This document shows, one piece after another, positions 1 to 7,662 of a stretch of DNA of 64,000 bases. Location: NCBI RefSeq assembly GCF_050627025.1, contig NZ_CP192472.1. One strand, given 5' to 3'. Each line of letters opens with the position of its first letter. Positions within the stretch are counted from its first letter, which is position 1. Both the position numbers and the translations under genes were made by a program. The DNA comes from Variovorax paradoxus_P (GTDB lineage Bacteria > Pseudomonadota > Gammaproteobacteria > Burkholderiales > Burkholderiaceae_C). Below the pieces are notes generated by a model that saw only the letters and a list, made by a program, of their open reading frames with translations, was not told where the DNA came from and searched no databases.

Positions 1-260
1 ACGATCAACTGGCGCCGTCCTTCGAAGAGGTCTGCCAGGCTCGCCTTGCCTGCGGGGCCTTCGAAGGCATAGGCCTTCTCAACGGCTGTCCACGGCATTC
101 GCCGGCGCTCGGCGGCCAGTGCATCGCGCGCGCGGGTGTTCGCTTTTTCCTTTACCAGCAGTTGTTCGTAGGCCGCTTGCCACGCCTTGGGCGACACGAC
201 CGGAGGCGTGTTCATCGCCGGCTGCGGGCCTTGCGGTGCGTTCTCGATGGATGCTGTCAT
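1..260 (-). CDS. DUF899 family protein (5' part, cut by window edge)
   Basis: The N-terminal 86 residues of a protein that runs off the left edge of the window. The readable part contains ALAAERRRMPW followed by YAFEGPAGKASLADLFEG and RRQLIV, which is the characteristic start of the DUF899 family, a group of thioredoxin-fold proteins of unknown biochemical role. The start is the ATG at 258-260, preceded by a good ribosome site (AGGAG) about nine bases upstream. The residues before the conserved block form a short Pro-rich leader. The family call rests on remembered sequence similarity; nothing can be said about the missing C-terminal part. Confidence 0.8.
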   Translation of the reverse strand, partial: MTASIENAPQGPQPAMNTPPVVSPKAWQAAYEQLLVKEKANTRARDALAAERRRMPWTAVEKAYAFEGPAGKASLADLFEGRRQLI

Positions 261-352
261 TGCTGAAATCTCCTGGGTTGGCAAACGCCCGCGCCTCGTC
301 GCCGAAGCAAGGGCTATTTGCTGTTTGCTTGCCGCTCGTTGGCGGACAGGAG

Positions 353-1432
353 TCAGTTTGGCGCGGGCTGCCGAGTGCCGGGAGTAACAAGATTGGCGGG
401 ATTGCCCTGCCGCCGTTCAGCGAAGCGCACCGGCACCCCGGCCACGCGCGCCCTCAGCTGGCCGCAGCCGCCGTCGATGTCTTGCCCCGCCGAGTTGCGC
501 AGCTTGGTCAAAATGCCGCGCTGGTGCAGCGCACGCGCCATCTCTTTGCAGCGCTCCCACGACGGACGGCTGAACGCCACGCCGTCCACTGCATTGAACG
601 GAATCATGTTCAGCACGCCGTACTTGTCCGACAGCAGCCTGACGATGCCTTCGATCTCGTCCGGTCCGTCGTTCACGCCTTCGAGCAGCGTCCACTGGTA
701 TTGAATCGGGTAGCCGGTGGCCCTGGCGTAGCGCTCGCCTGCGTCGACCAGTTCTTCGGGCGCCATGCCCGGCGCGCGCGGAAGGAGCATCTTGCGCAGC
801 TCGGCATTGGTGGTGTGCAGCGAGAGCGCCAGCGCGGGCCGCACGCGTTCCTGAGGCAAGCGCTCGAACACGCGCGGATCGCCCACGGTGGAAAAAACCA
901 GGTTCTTGTGGCCGATGTTGCCCACTGTGCCGAGCAGCTCGATGGCCTCCATCACGTTGTCCAGGTTGTGGGCCGGCTCGCCCATGCCCATGAACACCAC
1001 CTTGCGCACCGGCCGGCGCATGCGCGCGAGGGCCACCTGCGCGATGATCTCGGCGCTTCCTACCTGGCGCAGCAGTCCGCCCTGGCCCGTCATGCAGAAC
1101 TGGCAGCCCACGGCACACCCGACCTGCGACGACACGCACAGGCCGTCACGGGGCAGCAACACGCTCTCCACCGTCTGGCCGTCCGCCAGGGCAACGAGCA
1201 GCCGCTCGGAGCCGTCGGCACCGGGATGCACGGTGTGGATGCGCGCCAGGCCCGCAAGCTCGGCCTCGATCGACGGCAGGGCTTCTAGCAGCGAAGACGG
1301 AAAGAAGCTCCCGGGCAAGCGCCTGCCGCTGTTGCGGGGCAGCGCATGCGACCACAGCCGCAAAACCCGCTGCTCGTGGCTGGGGCCCGCGCCGGCTTCG
1401 CGCAGCCGTTGCTTGAGTTCGTGTATTCGCAT
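353..1432 (-). CDS. RlmN/Cfr-family radical SAM RNA methyltransferase
   Basis: A 359-residue radical SAM enzyme of the dual-specificity RlmN/Cfr type, which methylates C2 (RlmN) or C8 (Cfr) of an adenine in 23S rRNA. Visible features are LCVSSQVGC followed by the CAVGCQFC cluster motif (CxxxCxxC), GMGEPAHN, and near the C-terminus GQDIDGGCGQL, which holds the cysteine that carries the methyl intermediate. All catalytic cysteines are present. I place the start at the ATG at 1430-1432 (MRIHELKQ); an in-frame ATG at 1475-1477 would add 15 residues and lie close to the divergent tetR operator. Betaproteobacteria usually carry the housekeeping rlmN beside ndk and hisS, which are absent here, so this may be a second paralogue. 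The exact target position is not deducible. Confidence 0.85.
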   Translation of the reverse strand: MRIHELKQRLREAGAGPSHEQRVLRLWSHALPRNSGRRLPGSFFPSSLLEALPSIEAELAGLARIHTVHPGADGSERLLVALADGQTVESVLLPRDGLCVSSQVGCAVGCQFCMTGQGGLLRQVGSAEIIAQVALARMRRPVRKVVFMGMGEPAHNLDNVMEAIELLGTVGNIGHKNLVFSTVGDPRVFERLPQERVRPALALSLHTTNAELRKMLLPRAPGMAPEELVDAGERYARATGYPIQYQWTLLEGVNDGPDEIEGIVRLLSDKYGVLNMIPFNAVDGVAFSRPSWERCKEMARALHQRGILTKLRNSAGQDIDGGCGQLRARVAGVPVRFAERRQGNPANLVTPGTRQPAPN

Positions 1433-1529
1433 CACTGAAAGAAGGTCGACATGCCGCAGATTGTGCACGGCGGCCATTCAGGGGCGGCATGCGCCGAAGC
1501 CCGGGTGTACGTGATTTGCCGGAACATGT

Positions 1530-1543
1530 ATGATGCACATCAT
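1530..1543. promoter_or_regulatory. Putative TetR operator overlapping the tetR start
   Basis: ATGATG-CA-CATCAT is a perfect dyad with 6-bp arms, placed on the start codon of the tetR gene. A close variant is present at 2169-2182 in front of the oxidoreductase pair, in the same context (T before it, GCG after it). The repetition suggests the operator of the TetR protein encoded here, giving autorepression. Inferred from sequence only. Confidence 0.6.
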
Positions 1544-2129
1544 GCGAAAAGCAAAGCACGGAACCAGAACCTCGGCCAAGGAGGCCTCGCACGAGCGCAT
1601 CGTGTCTGCGGCCGCGCGGGCCATTCGCCGCAGCGGCTACGGCGGAACCGGAGTCGCAGACATCATGAAGGAAGCCGGCCTCACCCACGGCGCCTTCTAT
1701 GCACATTTCGAGTCGCGCGAAGCCATGCTGGCCGAAGCGGCCAGCCGGGCGTGCGCCGAGTCGGCCGCAGTGGCGGTCAACGTCGCGGCGAGCGTGCCGC
1801 CGGAGCAAGCGCTGGCGCTGATGCTTCGCACCTATCTCTCGCCTGAGCACGTGGCGCAGGTCGAGCTGGGCTGCCCTCTTGCCGCGCTGGGCTCTGAAAC
1901 GCCGCGCCAGGCGCCGGAGGTGCGCCGCGTTACCACGCGCCACGTCAAGGAAATGATCGATCTCGTCGCCCGCCAGTCGCCCGATTGGGGCCAGCCCGGC
2001 GCGCACGAACGGGCGCTCGCCACCGTGGCCACCATGGTGGGCGCGCTGCTGCTGGCGCGTGCGGTCGACGAGCCCGCGCTGTCTTCAAGCCTCTGCGAAG
2101 CCGCGCTGAAGCACCTGGGCGCAGCCTGA
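1530..2129 (+). CDS. TetR family transcriptional repressor
   Basis: A 199-residue TetR-type regulator. The N-terminal helix-turn-helix is visible as RIVSAAARAIRRSGYGGTG followed by VADIMKEAGLTHGAFYAHFE, typical of the family; the C-terminal part is the ligand-binding helical domain. Possible starts are ATG 1530, 1533 and 1542; a GGAA at 1521-1524 favours the first two. The gene diverges from the RlmN-like gene and lies 125 bp upstream of an MDR-SDR oxidoreductase pair that carries the same operator, so it probably represses itself and that pair in response to a reactive carbonyl or quinone-like ligand. The ligand is a guess from context. Confidence 0.85.
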   Translation: MMHIMRKAKHGTRTSAKEASHERIVSAAARAIRRSGYGGTGVADIMKEAGLTHGAFYAHFESREAMLAEAASRACAESAAVAVNVAASVPPEQALALMLRTYLSPEHVAQVELGCPLAALGSETPRQAPEVRRVTTRHVKEMIDLVARQSPDWGQPGAHERALATVATMVGALLLARAVDEPALSSSLCEAALKHLGAA

Positions 2130-2168
2130 ATCGTCCCCCGAGCAATACCTATTTTCTCGCCTGAAAAT

Positions 2169-2182
2169 ATGATGAATATCAT
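2169..2182. promoter_or_regulatory. Putative TetR operator upstream of the oxidoreductase pair
   Basis: ATGAT-GAAT-ATCAT is a dyad with 5-bp arms, 72 bp before the MDR gene. It matches the operator-like dyad on the tetR start at 1530-1543 (TATGATG....ATCATGCG in both). This is the expected layout for one TetR protein controlling its own gene and the downstream pair. Confidence 0.6.
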
Positions 2183-2254
2183 GCGAGTTAAAAATGAATA
2201 CTCCGGCATCGTTGCCGTTCGCAGACCTGGGTCCGCCAGGTAACAAGGAAGACC

Positions 2255-3256
2255 ATGAAAGCTTTTGTTCTTGACCGGTACGGCAAGAAGCGGCCGCTGC
2301 GAGCGGTAGACATGCCAACGCCGGAGCTACGCGACGACGAGGTGCTGATCGAGGTGCATGCCGCCGGCGTGAACCTGCTGGACTCCAAGATCAGGGACGG
2401 CGAGTTCAAGCTCATCCTGCCCTATCGCCTGCCGCTGGTGCTGGGGCACGACGTGGCGGGAGTGGTCGTGAAGGCCGGCGCGCGGGTGCGGCAGTTCAAG
2501 CCGGGCGACGAGGTCTATGCGCGCCCCGATGATTTCCGCATTGGCACCTTTGCCGAATTCGTACCCGTGAAGGAGGCGTCGCTCGCGCTCAAGCCCAAGG
2601 GCCTGTCGATGGAAGAAGCAGCCTCCATTCCGCTGGTCGCGTTGACGGCCTGGCAGGCACTGGTCGAGAAAGCCGGCCTCAGGAAGGGCCAGAAGGTTTT
2701 TATCCAGGCGGGCTCAGGCGGCGTGGGCACTTTTGCGATCCAGCTGGCCAAGCAGCTGGGCGCAACGGTAGCCACGACAACGAGCGCGTCCAATGCAGCG
2801 CTCGTCAAGAGCCTGGGTGCGGACGTGGTGATCGACTACCGCACACAGGACTTCGAGGATGTCTTGCAAGACTACGACGTGGTGCTGAACAGCCAAGACG
2901 GCAAGACACTCGAAAAGTCGCTTCGCGTGCTCAAGCGCGGCGGCAAGCTCATCTCGATCTCCGGACCGCCCGACCCTGAATTCGGCAAGGAAAGCGGCGC
3001 GCCCGGCTTCGTGAAACTCGCCATGCGGCTCTTGAGCGCCGGCATCAGGCGCAGGGCCAAGGCACGCGGGGTCGGTTACTCGTTTCTCTTCATGAGGGCG
3101 AACGGAAGCCAGCTGCGCGAGATCACCCGCCTGTTCGAGGCCGGCGCCATCCGACCGGTGGTGGACCGCGTGTTCCCGTTCGAGTCCACCAATGAAGCCC
3201 TGGCCTATGTCGAAGCAGGCCGTGCAAAGGGCAAGGTCGTCACCAAGGTCAAGTGA
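2255..3256 (+). CDS. NADP-dependent MDR oxidoreductase (quinone oxidoreductase type)
   Basis: A 333-residue zinc-independent medium-chain dehydrogenase/reductase. The N-terminal GroES-like catalytic domain contains VLGHDVAGVVVKAG and lacks the zinc-binding cysteines. The Rossmann domain begins with AGSGGVGTFAIQLAKQLGA (AxxGxxG, near residues 150-165). Members reduce quinones or activated alkenes and aldehydes with NADPH in the cytoplasm. The start is well supported by an AAGGAAG ribosome site before the ATG. It is followed after 36 bp by an SDR gene on the same strand, and a TetR operator-like dyad lies upstream. Together these suggest an inducible detoxification pair; the substrate is unknown. 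Confidence 0.85.
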   Translation: MKAFVLDRYGKKRPLRAVDMPTPELRDDEVLIEVHAAGVNLLDSKIRDGEFKLILPYRLPLVLGHDVAGVVVKAGARVRQFKPGDEVYARPDDFRIGTFAEFVPVKEASLALKPKGLSMEEAASIPLVALTAWQALVEKAGLRKGQKVFIQAGSGGVGTFAIQLAKQLGATVATTTSASNAALVKSLGADVVIDYRTQDFEDVLQDYDVVLNSQDGKTLEKSLRVLKRGGKLISISGPPDPEFGKESGAPGFVKLAMRLLSAGIRRRAKARGVGYSFLFMRANGSQLREITRLFEAGAIRPVVDRVFPFESTNEALAYVEAGRAKGKVVTKVK

Positions 3257-3292
3257 GCTTCGTTCGTCCACATACCCCCTCTGGAGATTCCC

Positions 3293-3997
3293 ATGAAGAT
3301 CGAAAATTCCGTTGCCCTCGTCACAGGCGCCAATCGCGGCATCGGGTTGGTGTTTGCGCGCGAGCTGCTCGCCCGCGGCGCGCGCAAGGTGTATGCCGGC
3401 GCACGCAACCCCGTGGCGGTTATGCAGCCGGGCGTTCAGGCACTGCGGCTTGACGTGAACAACCCTGAAGACGTAGCAGCTGCCGCAGCACTGGCGTCCG
3501 ACGTGACGTTGGTGATCAACAACGCCGGCATTGCGCAGCCCGGAGGCTTTCTTGCCGCCGACAGCGAAGAGGTCGCGCGGCGCATTTTCGAGACCAACTT
3601 CTTCGCGGTGCTGCGCATGAGCAAGGCCTTCGCGCCGATTCTCAAGGCCAACGGCGGCGGCGCGCTGCTCAACGTGCTGTCGGCTGCGTCATGGGCCAAC
3701 GGCGGCGAGCTGGCGGCGTATTCGGCAAGCAAGTCGGCAGCGTGGTCGCTCACCAACGCGTTGCGCAGCGAACTGTCGGCGCAGCAGACCCAGGTGCTGG
3801 GGTTGCACATGGCCTATGTCGATACCGACCTGACGCGCGGGTTCGACGTTCCCAAGACCAGCCCCGAAGACATCGTGAAGCGCGCGCTCGACGGCCTCGA
3901 AGCGGGCGAGGACGAGGTGCTGGCCGACGAGCTCACCCAGCAGCTGAAGCGCGGCATGACGGCGCCGCGGCCCAGCTACCTTCCGCAGGCCGCCTGA
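3293..3997 (+). CDS. Short-chain dehydrogenase/reductase (SDR)
   Basis: A 234-residue classical SDR. The nucleotide-binding motif TGANRGIG is near residues 11-18, NNAGIAQPG follows at about 80, and the catalytic YSASK motif is near residue 143 with a preceding SAASW serine region. Such enzymes oxidise alcohols or reduce carbonyls with NAD(P)H. A good ribosome site (CTGGAG) precedes the ATG. It sits 36 bp downstream of the MDR oxidoreductase and converges with the unknown gene at 4009-5145, so it is the last gene of a two-gene unit likely controlled by the TetR regulator upstream. Confidence 0.85.
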   Translation: MKIENSVALVTGANRGIGLVFARELLARGARKVYAGARNPVAVMQPGVQALRLDVNNPEDVAAAAALASDVTLVINNAGIAQPGGFLAADSEEVARRIFETNFFAVLRMSKAFAPILKANGGGALLNVLSAASWANGGELAAYSASKSAAWSLTNALRSELSAQQTQVLGLHMAYVDTDLTRGFDVPKTSPEDIVKRALDGLEAGEDEVLADELTQQLKRGMTAPRPSYLPQAA

Positions 3998-4008
3998 GCC
4001 GGCCGCCC

Positions 4009-5145
4009 CTAAAGATCGAGCCGCAGGCCGCCGAGCTTGCAGTTTTCGATTTCGGCGACGAAGCGCATCTGCGCGCCTTCGACCAGCAGCTGGAGCCTGA
4101 GCCGCCCCGCCATGCTGTCGCAGCCCAGTTGCGCGCCCCGCCACTTTGCCGACGCATTGCCAGCCGACAGCGACGCCATCTCGACAGTCAGGCCGCGGCC
4201 GAGGGCATCGGAGCGCAGGCCGACTGCGTTGCGGCCCTGGCCGCTGCCCTGCATGAGTGCCTGCACCCCGGGCACCGCCAAAAGTCCGTCGCCAAGCTGC
4301 ACCTCGCCTGAAAGCGCGGTGCGGCCCAGCAGCAGGCGTGCCTGCTCGGTCAAGCCTTGGCCCTGGCCTCCCGACCACTGGCGCAGCATCGCTTCGGCAA
4401 AGGGTTGCAGGTGCAGCTTGCCACGCTCGGAAACCCACGGGCTCAACAAGGCCCCGCGTTGCTCGAACTCCACGCCGGCGACGGGCGCCGAGGCAAACTG
4501 GTACAGGTAGCTGCGCCCGTTCGGCGCGTCGACATAGAGGCCGAGCCGGCTGACGCCCATGCGCGAATCCGGTCCCACATGCTCGACCGTTGCGTCGTTG
4601 AAGTCGATCTGCCCGCGGCGGATGGGCACCGTCACGTCGGCGTCGAACAGCAAGTGCGCATCGGTGATCCGACCGCGAATCGTGCCCTCGGCCGCCCCCA
4701 GCGGGCCGAGGGTCCAGTCGCTGGCCGCCTGCGGTGCACTGGCGGTGGCAGTGGCAGGCGCCACTGCGCCGGCCACTCCCTGCAAGGCATGCAATGCCGC
4801 CTGGACATGCGGCGGCACGACAAATGGCCCCTGCAGCTTCACTCCCGAGAGTTCGGCTTCGACTGCCTTGATGGAGGAAAGGCGCGGCACGCCGGCATTG
4901 GTGCGCACCTGAGCGGTGACTTCACGCAGCGCAATGCGGCCGATCTCGAGCACCAGCGGCCCCGACGCGAGCCGCAGCGATGTCGCTTCGAGTGCCTGCA
5001 CCGAAACTTCGAACGCGCCCTCCTCGCCGGATTTTTTCCAGGCGAGGCCTTCGAGCGAGCAGCGATTGCGAGCCGGCTCCGCAGTGGAACCGAGTTCCAG
5101 TCCGAGCAACAGATCGACGATGGAAACCGCGAGCGGAACGGTCAT
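4009..5145 (-). CDS. Hypothetical protein, 378 aa
   Basis: I do not recognise a family. The reading frame is long, keeps the codon bias of its neighbours and has no large shadow competitor with recognisable content. The N-terminus (MTVPLAVSIVDLLLGL) is mildly hydrophobic, but no clear signal peptide or transmembrane helix follows. The body is rich in alternating hydrophobic stretches such as VLEIGRIALREVTAQV and GTIRGRITDAHLLFDADV, which resembles extended beta-structure seen in AsmA-like or DUF3971-like bridge proteins, but that is only an impression. An Ala/Pro-rich linker lies near residues 125-140. It converges with the SDR gene. Confidence 0.6.
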   Translation of the reverse strand: MTVPLAVSIVDLLLGLELGSTAEPARNRCSLEGLAWKKSGEEGAFEVSVQALEATSLRLASGPLVLEIGRIALREVTAQVRTNAGVPRLSSIKAVEAELSGVKLQGPFVVPPHVQAALHALQGVAGAVAPATATASAPQAASDWTLGPLGAAEGTIRGRITDAHLLFDADVTVPIRRGQIDFNDATVEHVGPDSRMGVSRLGLYVDAPNGRSYLYQFASAPVAGVEFEQRGALLSPWVSERGKLHLQPFAEAMLRQWSGGQGQGLTEQARLLLGRTALSGEVQLGDGLLAVPGVQALMQGSGQGRNAVGLRSDALGRGLTVEMASLSAGNASAKWRGAQLGCDSMAGRLRLQLLVEGAQMRFVAEIENCKLGGLRLDL

Positions 5146-5367
5146 CTGCCTTTTGTACCAGACAACGGGTGGAACAATTCGCCGCGATATATGCAGTAAG
5201 ACTTTCTGCTACCCCAGATTCATCTGACCATAGCCATTTGGCGCATAGGTAAAAACCCGGGCAGCAGCTACAACTGGCAAGCCGCGACGGGGGACGCGGT
5301 TCGGGCATCCAGATTGCCCACGAGGTGCTCCCCCGCAAGGGTTCAACACCTGCAATCGGAGAATCGA

Positions 5368-5643
5368 ATGCCTTTATCGTTCTTGAACAGGCTGCAGCAT
5401 GTGCAGCTTCCGGTTCGCGTTGCCAATCCGGATGAAGTCCGGCATGTTTCAGTGCTGCTGGCGACCGGCTTGATAGAGGCCGAGATCACCACGCTGAAGC
5501 CGACCTCACCTTATGTGTCGTCGCGCATGGCAACGGTAATTCGTATTACCGATGACGGCCGGGCCGAAATAGCGAAGATGGGCGACGTGCCGCCGCCCAC
5601 CAGGACCTTTGTGCAATTCAACCGGGGATTGCGGCTGATGTAG
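5368..5643 (+). CDS. Small conserved-looking hypothetical protein, 91 aa
   Basis: A 91-residue soluble protein starting MPLSFLNRLQHVQLPVRVAN. The ATG at 5368 has an ATCGGAGAA ribosome site, which is better than the in-frame ATG at 5314, so I use the shorter form. The sequence contains VRHVSVLLATGLIEAEI and MATVIRITDDGRAEIAKMG, giving an alternating beta-rich pattern. No catalytic motif or membrane segment is visible and I do not know a family. It is a single gene, convergent with the FNR-type regulator at 5664-6455. The 220 bp before it hold no other gene that I can support. Confidence 0.6.
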   Translation: MPLSFLNRLQHVQLPVRVANPDEVRHVSVLLATGLIEAEITTLKPTSPYVSSRMATVIRITDDGRAEIAKMGDVPPPTRTFVQFNRGLRLM

Positions 5644-5663
5644 CCGCGGCCCGTGGCGCCCGC

Positions 5664-6455
5664 TTACTGCAGCATGGCGGGCGCGGGTGCGAGGCAGCGC
5701 TGCACAAAGGCAGACAAGGCGCCCACGTCGGGAATCTGCACATCGCGGCGGCCTTTTTCCACAAACTCGATCACCTTGTCGCGCGCCAGCCTGGAGAGTG
5801 CGCGGCTCACGCTTTCGAGCGTCATGCCCAGGTAGTTGCCGATTTCGGCGCGGGTCATGCGCAGCGTGATCTGGTCGGTGCGCATGCCTCGCTCGGCCAG
5901 CGATTCGGCCCAGTAGCGCAAGAAGTCGGCCACGCGTGCATCGGCCGGCAGCGTGCACACCGACATGAGCGAATCGCGATCATGGGCGATCTCGCGGCTC
6001 ATGGCGGTGTGGAACACCTGAAGCAAGGCCGGTTCGGCAAGGGCGGCGGACAAGAGCGATTCATACGAAACCACCCAGACCTCGCCGGTGTCCATGGCCA
6101 CCGCGTCACACGAGTAGCGGCCGCCGGCAATGCCATCGAAGCCAAGCCAGTCGCCGCGAAACTTGAGGCCCACCACCTGCTCGCGCCCGTCGGCCGAGAG
6201 GTTCACGATCTTGAACAAGCCCGAGTTCAGGATGTAGAGGTTGCCGAAGCGCTCGCCGGCCTGGTAGATCACGTCGCCGGCATGCACCACGCGGCGCTGC
6301 GGGTCCAGGCGCTCCTTCAGCAGCTTTTGGGTCTCCATCAGCTTGTGGCTGGCCCGCTCCTGCAACGCCACGCTCGCCTTCGGCATTGCACCTGCGGCAA
6401 GAAAGCCGGTCATTGCCGGTGCCGGGGCAGCTTTGGTCTGGGACGTGTTGAACAT
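5664..6455 (-). CDS. Crp/Fnr family regulator with FNR-type recognition helix but no N-terminal cysteine cluster
   Basis: A 263-residue Crp/Fnr regulator. A cyclic-nucleotide-like beta-barrel runs through HAGDVIYQAGERFGNLYILNSG, a dimer helix follows, and the C-terminal winged helix contains TRAEIGNYLGMTLESVSRAL. The ESVSR recognition motif corresponds to the E-xx-SR of E. coli FNR, which reads TTGAT-N4-ATCAA. FNR's three N-terminal cysteines are absent, and the position aligned to the fourth appears to be Trp, so a canonical [4Fe-4S] sensor is unlikely; a haem/NO-type sensor as in Dnr, or another signal, is possible. The start at 6455 has an AGGAG site, and the upstream in-frame extension is rejected. 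Three FNR boxes nearby are plausible targets. Confidence 0.85.
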   Translation of the reverse strand: MFNTSQTKAAPAPAMTGFLAAGAMPKASVALQERASHKLMETQKLLKERLDPQRRVVHAGDVIYQAGERFGNLYILNSGLFKIVNLSADGREQVVGLKFRGDWLGFDGIAGGRYSCDAVAMDTGEVWVVSYESLLSAALAEPALLQVFHTAMSREIAHDRDSLMSVCTLPADARVADFLRYWAESLAERGMRTDQITLRMTRAEIGNYLGMTLESVSRALSRLARDKVIEFVEKGRRDVQIPDVGALSAFVQRCLAPAPAMLQ

Positions 6456-6581
6456 GAGGGGCTCCTGGTTGTTGTGTGCATCGCGGGTCGATGGATGGAT
6501 GCTATGAAGCGCCCGGCAACACAGTGACAACAGCAGGAGTCGGTGGGTAACGCTCCGTGAATGGTTTGTGTCCGGCGTGTA

Positions 6582-7004
6582 TCAGCGCACCAGCAGCACG
6601 GGCACTGAGCATCGGGCCAGCACCTTCATTGCCACCGAACCCAGCACCAGGTTCGACAGTGCGCCCTCCCCGCGCGAGCCCATCACCAGGAGGTCGAACT
6701 TTCCGTGCTCCGCAAATGCCGCTATTTCAGTTGCCGCGTGTCCGACCTTGTGCGCAAACGCCGCCTCTATGCCGCGCGCGGCCAGGGCTGCGCGCACGGG
6801 CTCCAGCACAACGCGAGCTTCGTCGTCGTAGTAGGTGTGCACGAGGTCGGGCCCTGCAAAAGCCGCTGCCCTGTGCGGCACGGGCAGCACGGCGGTGAAC
6901 ACCGTGAATGCATGGCCCGCGTTCGACCATTCCTTGTGCGCGCCGATGTAGTCGAGCATGCGGGCGGTGTATTCGCTGCCATCGACTGCGAGAAGAATTT
7001 TCAT
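6582..7004 (-). CDS. Universal stress protein (UspA family)
   Basis: A 140-residue Usp domain protein beginning MKILLAVDGSEYTARMLDYIG, with the conserved beta-strand/Asp start and a C-terminal VMGSRGEGALSNLVLGSVAMKVL that matches the ATP-binding G-x2-G-x9-G-S pattern, followed by CSVPVLLVR. The start at 7004 follows an AAGGAA ribosome site; the longer open frame is not used. It lies 49 bp downstream of the hemerythrin gene on the same strand, so it is likely transcribed with the desaturase-hemerythrin unit that has an FNR box at its head. Usp proteins help survival during growth arrest and oxygen limitation. Confidence 0.9.
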   Translation of the reverse strand: MKILLAVDGSEYTARMLDYIGAHKEWSNAGHAFTVFTAVLPVPHRAAAFAGPDLVHTYYDDEARVVLEPVRAALAARGIEAAFAHKVGHAATEIAAFAEHGKFDLLVMGSRGEGALSNLVLGSVAMKVLARCSVPVLLVR

Positions 7005-7053
7005 GATGTTCCTTGGTTGTTTTTTTTGAAGACGGGCAGGATGCCCGGTGGCG

Positions 7054-7638
7054 CTAGGCAGCGGGGCCAAGCCCGATGGGCGCCGGCACGATGTTCACGA
7101 TGCGGGTGAAAAGCGCCTCGTATTCCCGCTCGGGCCTGTAGCCGGTGAGCGGATCGCGGTTCCTGCCGAAGGCCTCGTCGAGTTCGCGCCAGTCTTCGGC
7201 GGTGAGCACCCGCTCTGCGAGCGGGAGAATCTCGCGTTCTTCGAGCGACATATGGTCCAGGTAGAAATCGACGTACTGAGCCATGGCGGTTTCGAAGGCG
7301 GCCCGACGCGATTCGCCCAGCATCTCGAACGCGAGCAGCGCATGCTCGACATTGCGGACCTTTCGCTCGCCCCAGGCGTGGTCGTTGTCGAGCCGGTCCA
7401 TCAACTCGCGCGATATCGGCGTTCTGGCGCGCAGCTTTGGAAACAGCAGTTCGCTCTCCTTGCGGTGATGGCGCTTCTCGGGAAATTCGTCCACGTAGAA
7501 CAGCATCGCCCGCAGGGCCGCGAAGTCGGGCCGCGTCGCCTTGCGGCGATGCTGCTCGAGCAGCATGGTGATGGAGCGCAGCATCGCGGCAAGTGCCGCA
7601 TGCTCCTGGCGGATGATGCGAATGGTCGCGTGGGTCAT
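7054..7638 (-). CDS. Hemerythrin HHE-domain protein
   Basis: A 194-residue helical protein with hemerythrin-type metal ligands: RQEHAALAAML at the start, FPEKRHHRKESELLFPKL near residue 55 (H..HHxxE), LDNDHAWGERKV, and FYLDHMSLEEREILPLAE with a DHxxxEE pattern. These would hold a non-haem di-iron centre that binds O2 or NO; several proteins of this type repair iron-sulphur damage or buffer oxygen. It lies between the desaturase and a universal stress gene in an apparent operon headed by an FNR box, close to cbb3 oxidase and NO-detoxifying genes. Function beyond di-iron binding is inferred. Confidence 0.85.
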   Translation of the reverse strand: MTHATIRIIRQEHAALAAMLRSITMLLEQHRRKATRPDFAALRAMLFYVDEFPEKRHHRKESELLFPKLRARTPISRELMDRLDNDHAWGERKVRNVEHALLAFEMLGESRRAAFETAMAQYVDFYLDHMSLEEREILPLAERVLTAEDWRELDEAFGRNRDPLTGYRPEREYEALFTRIVNIVPAPIGLGPAA

Positions 7639-7662
7639 GAACGGCTCCTGTGCGTGCCCGGC

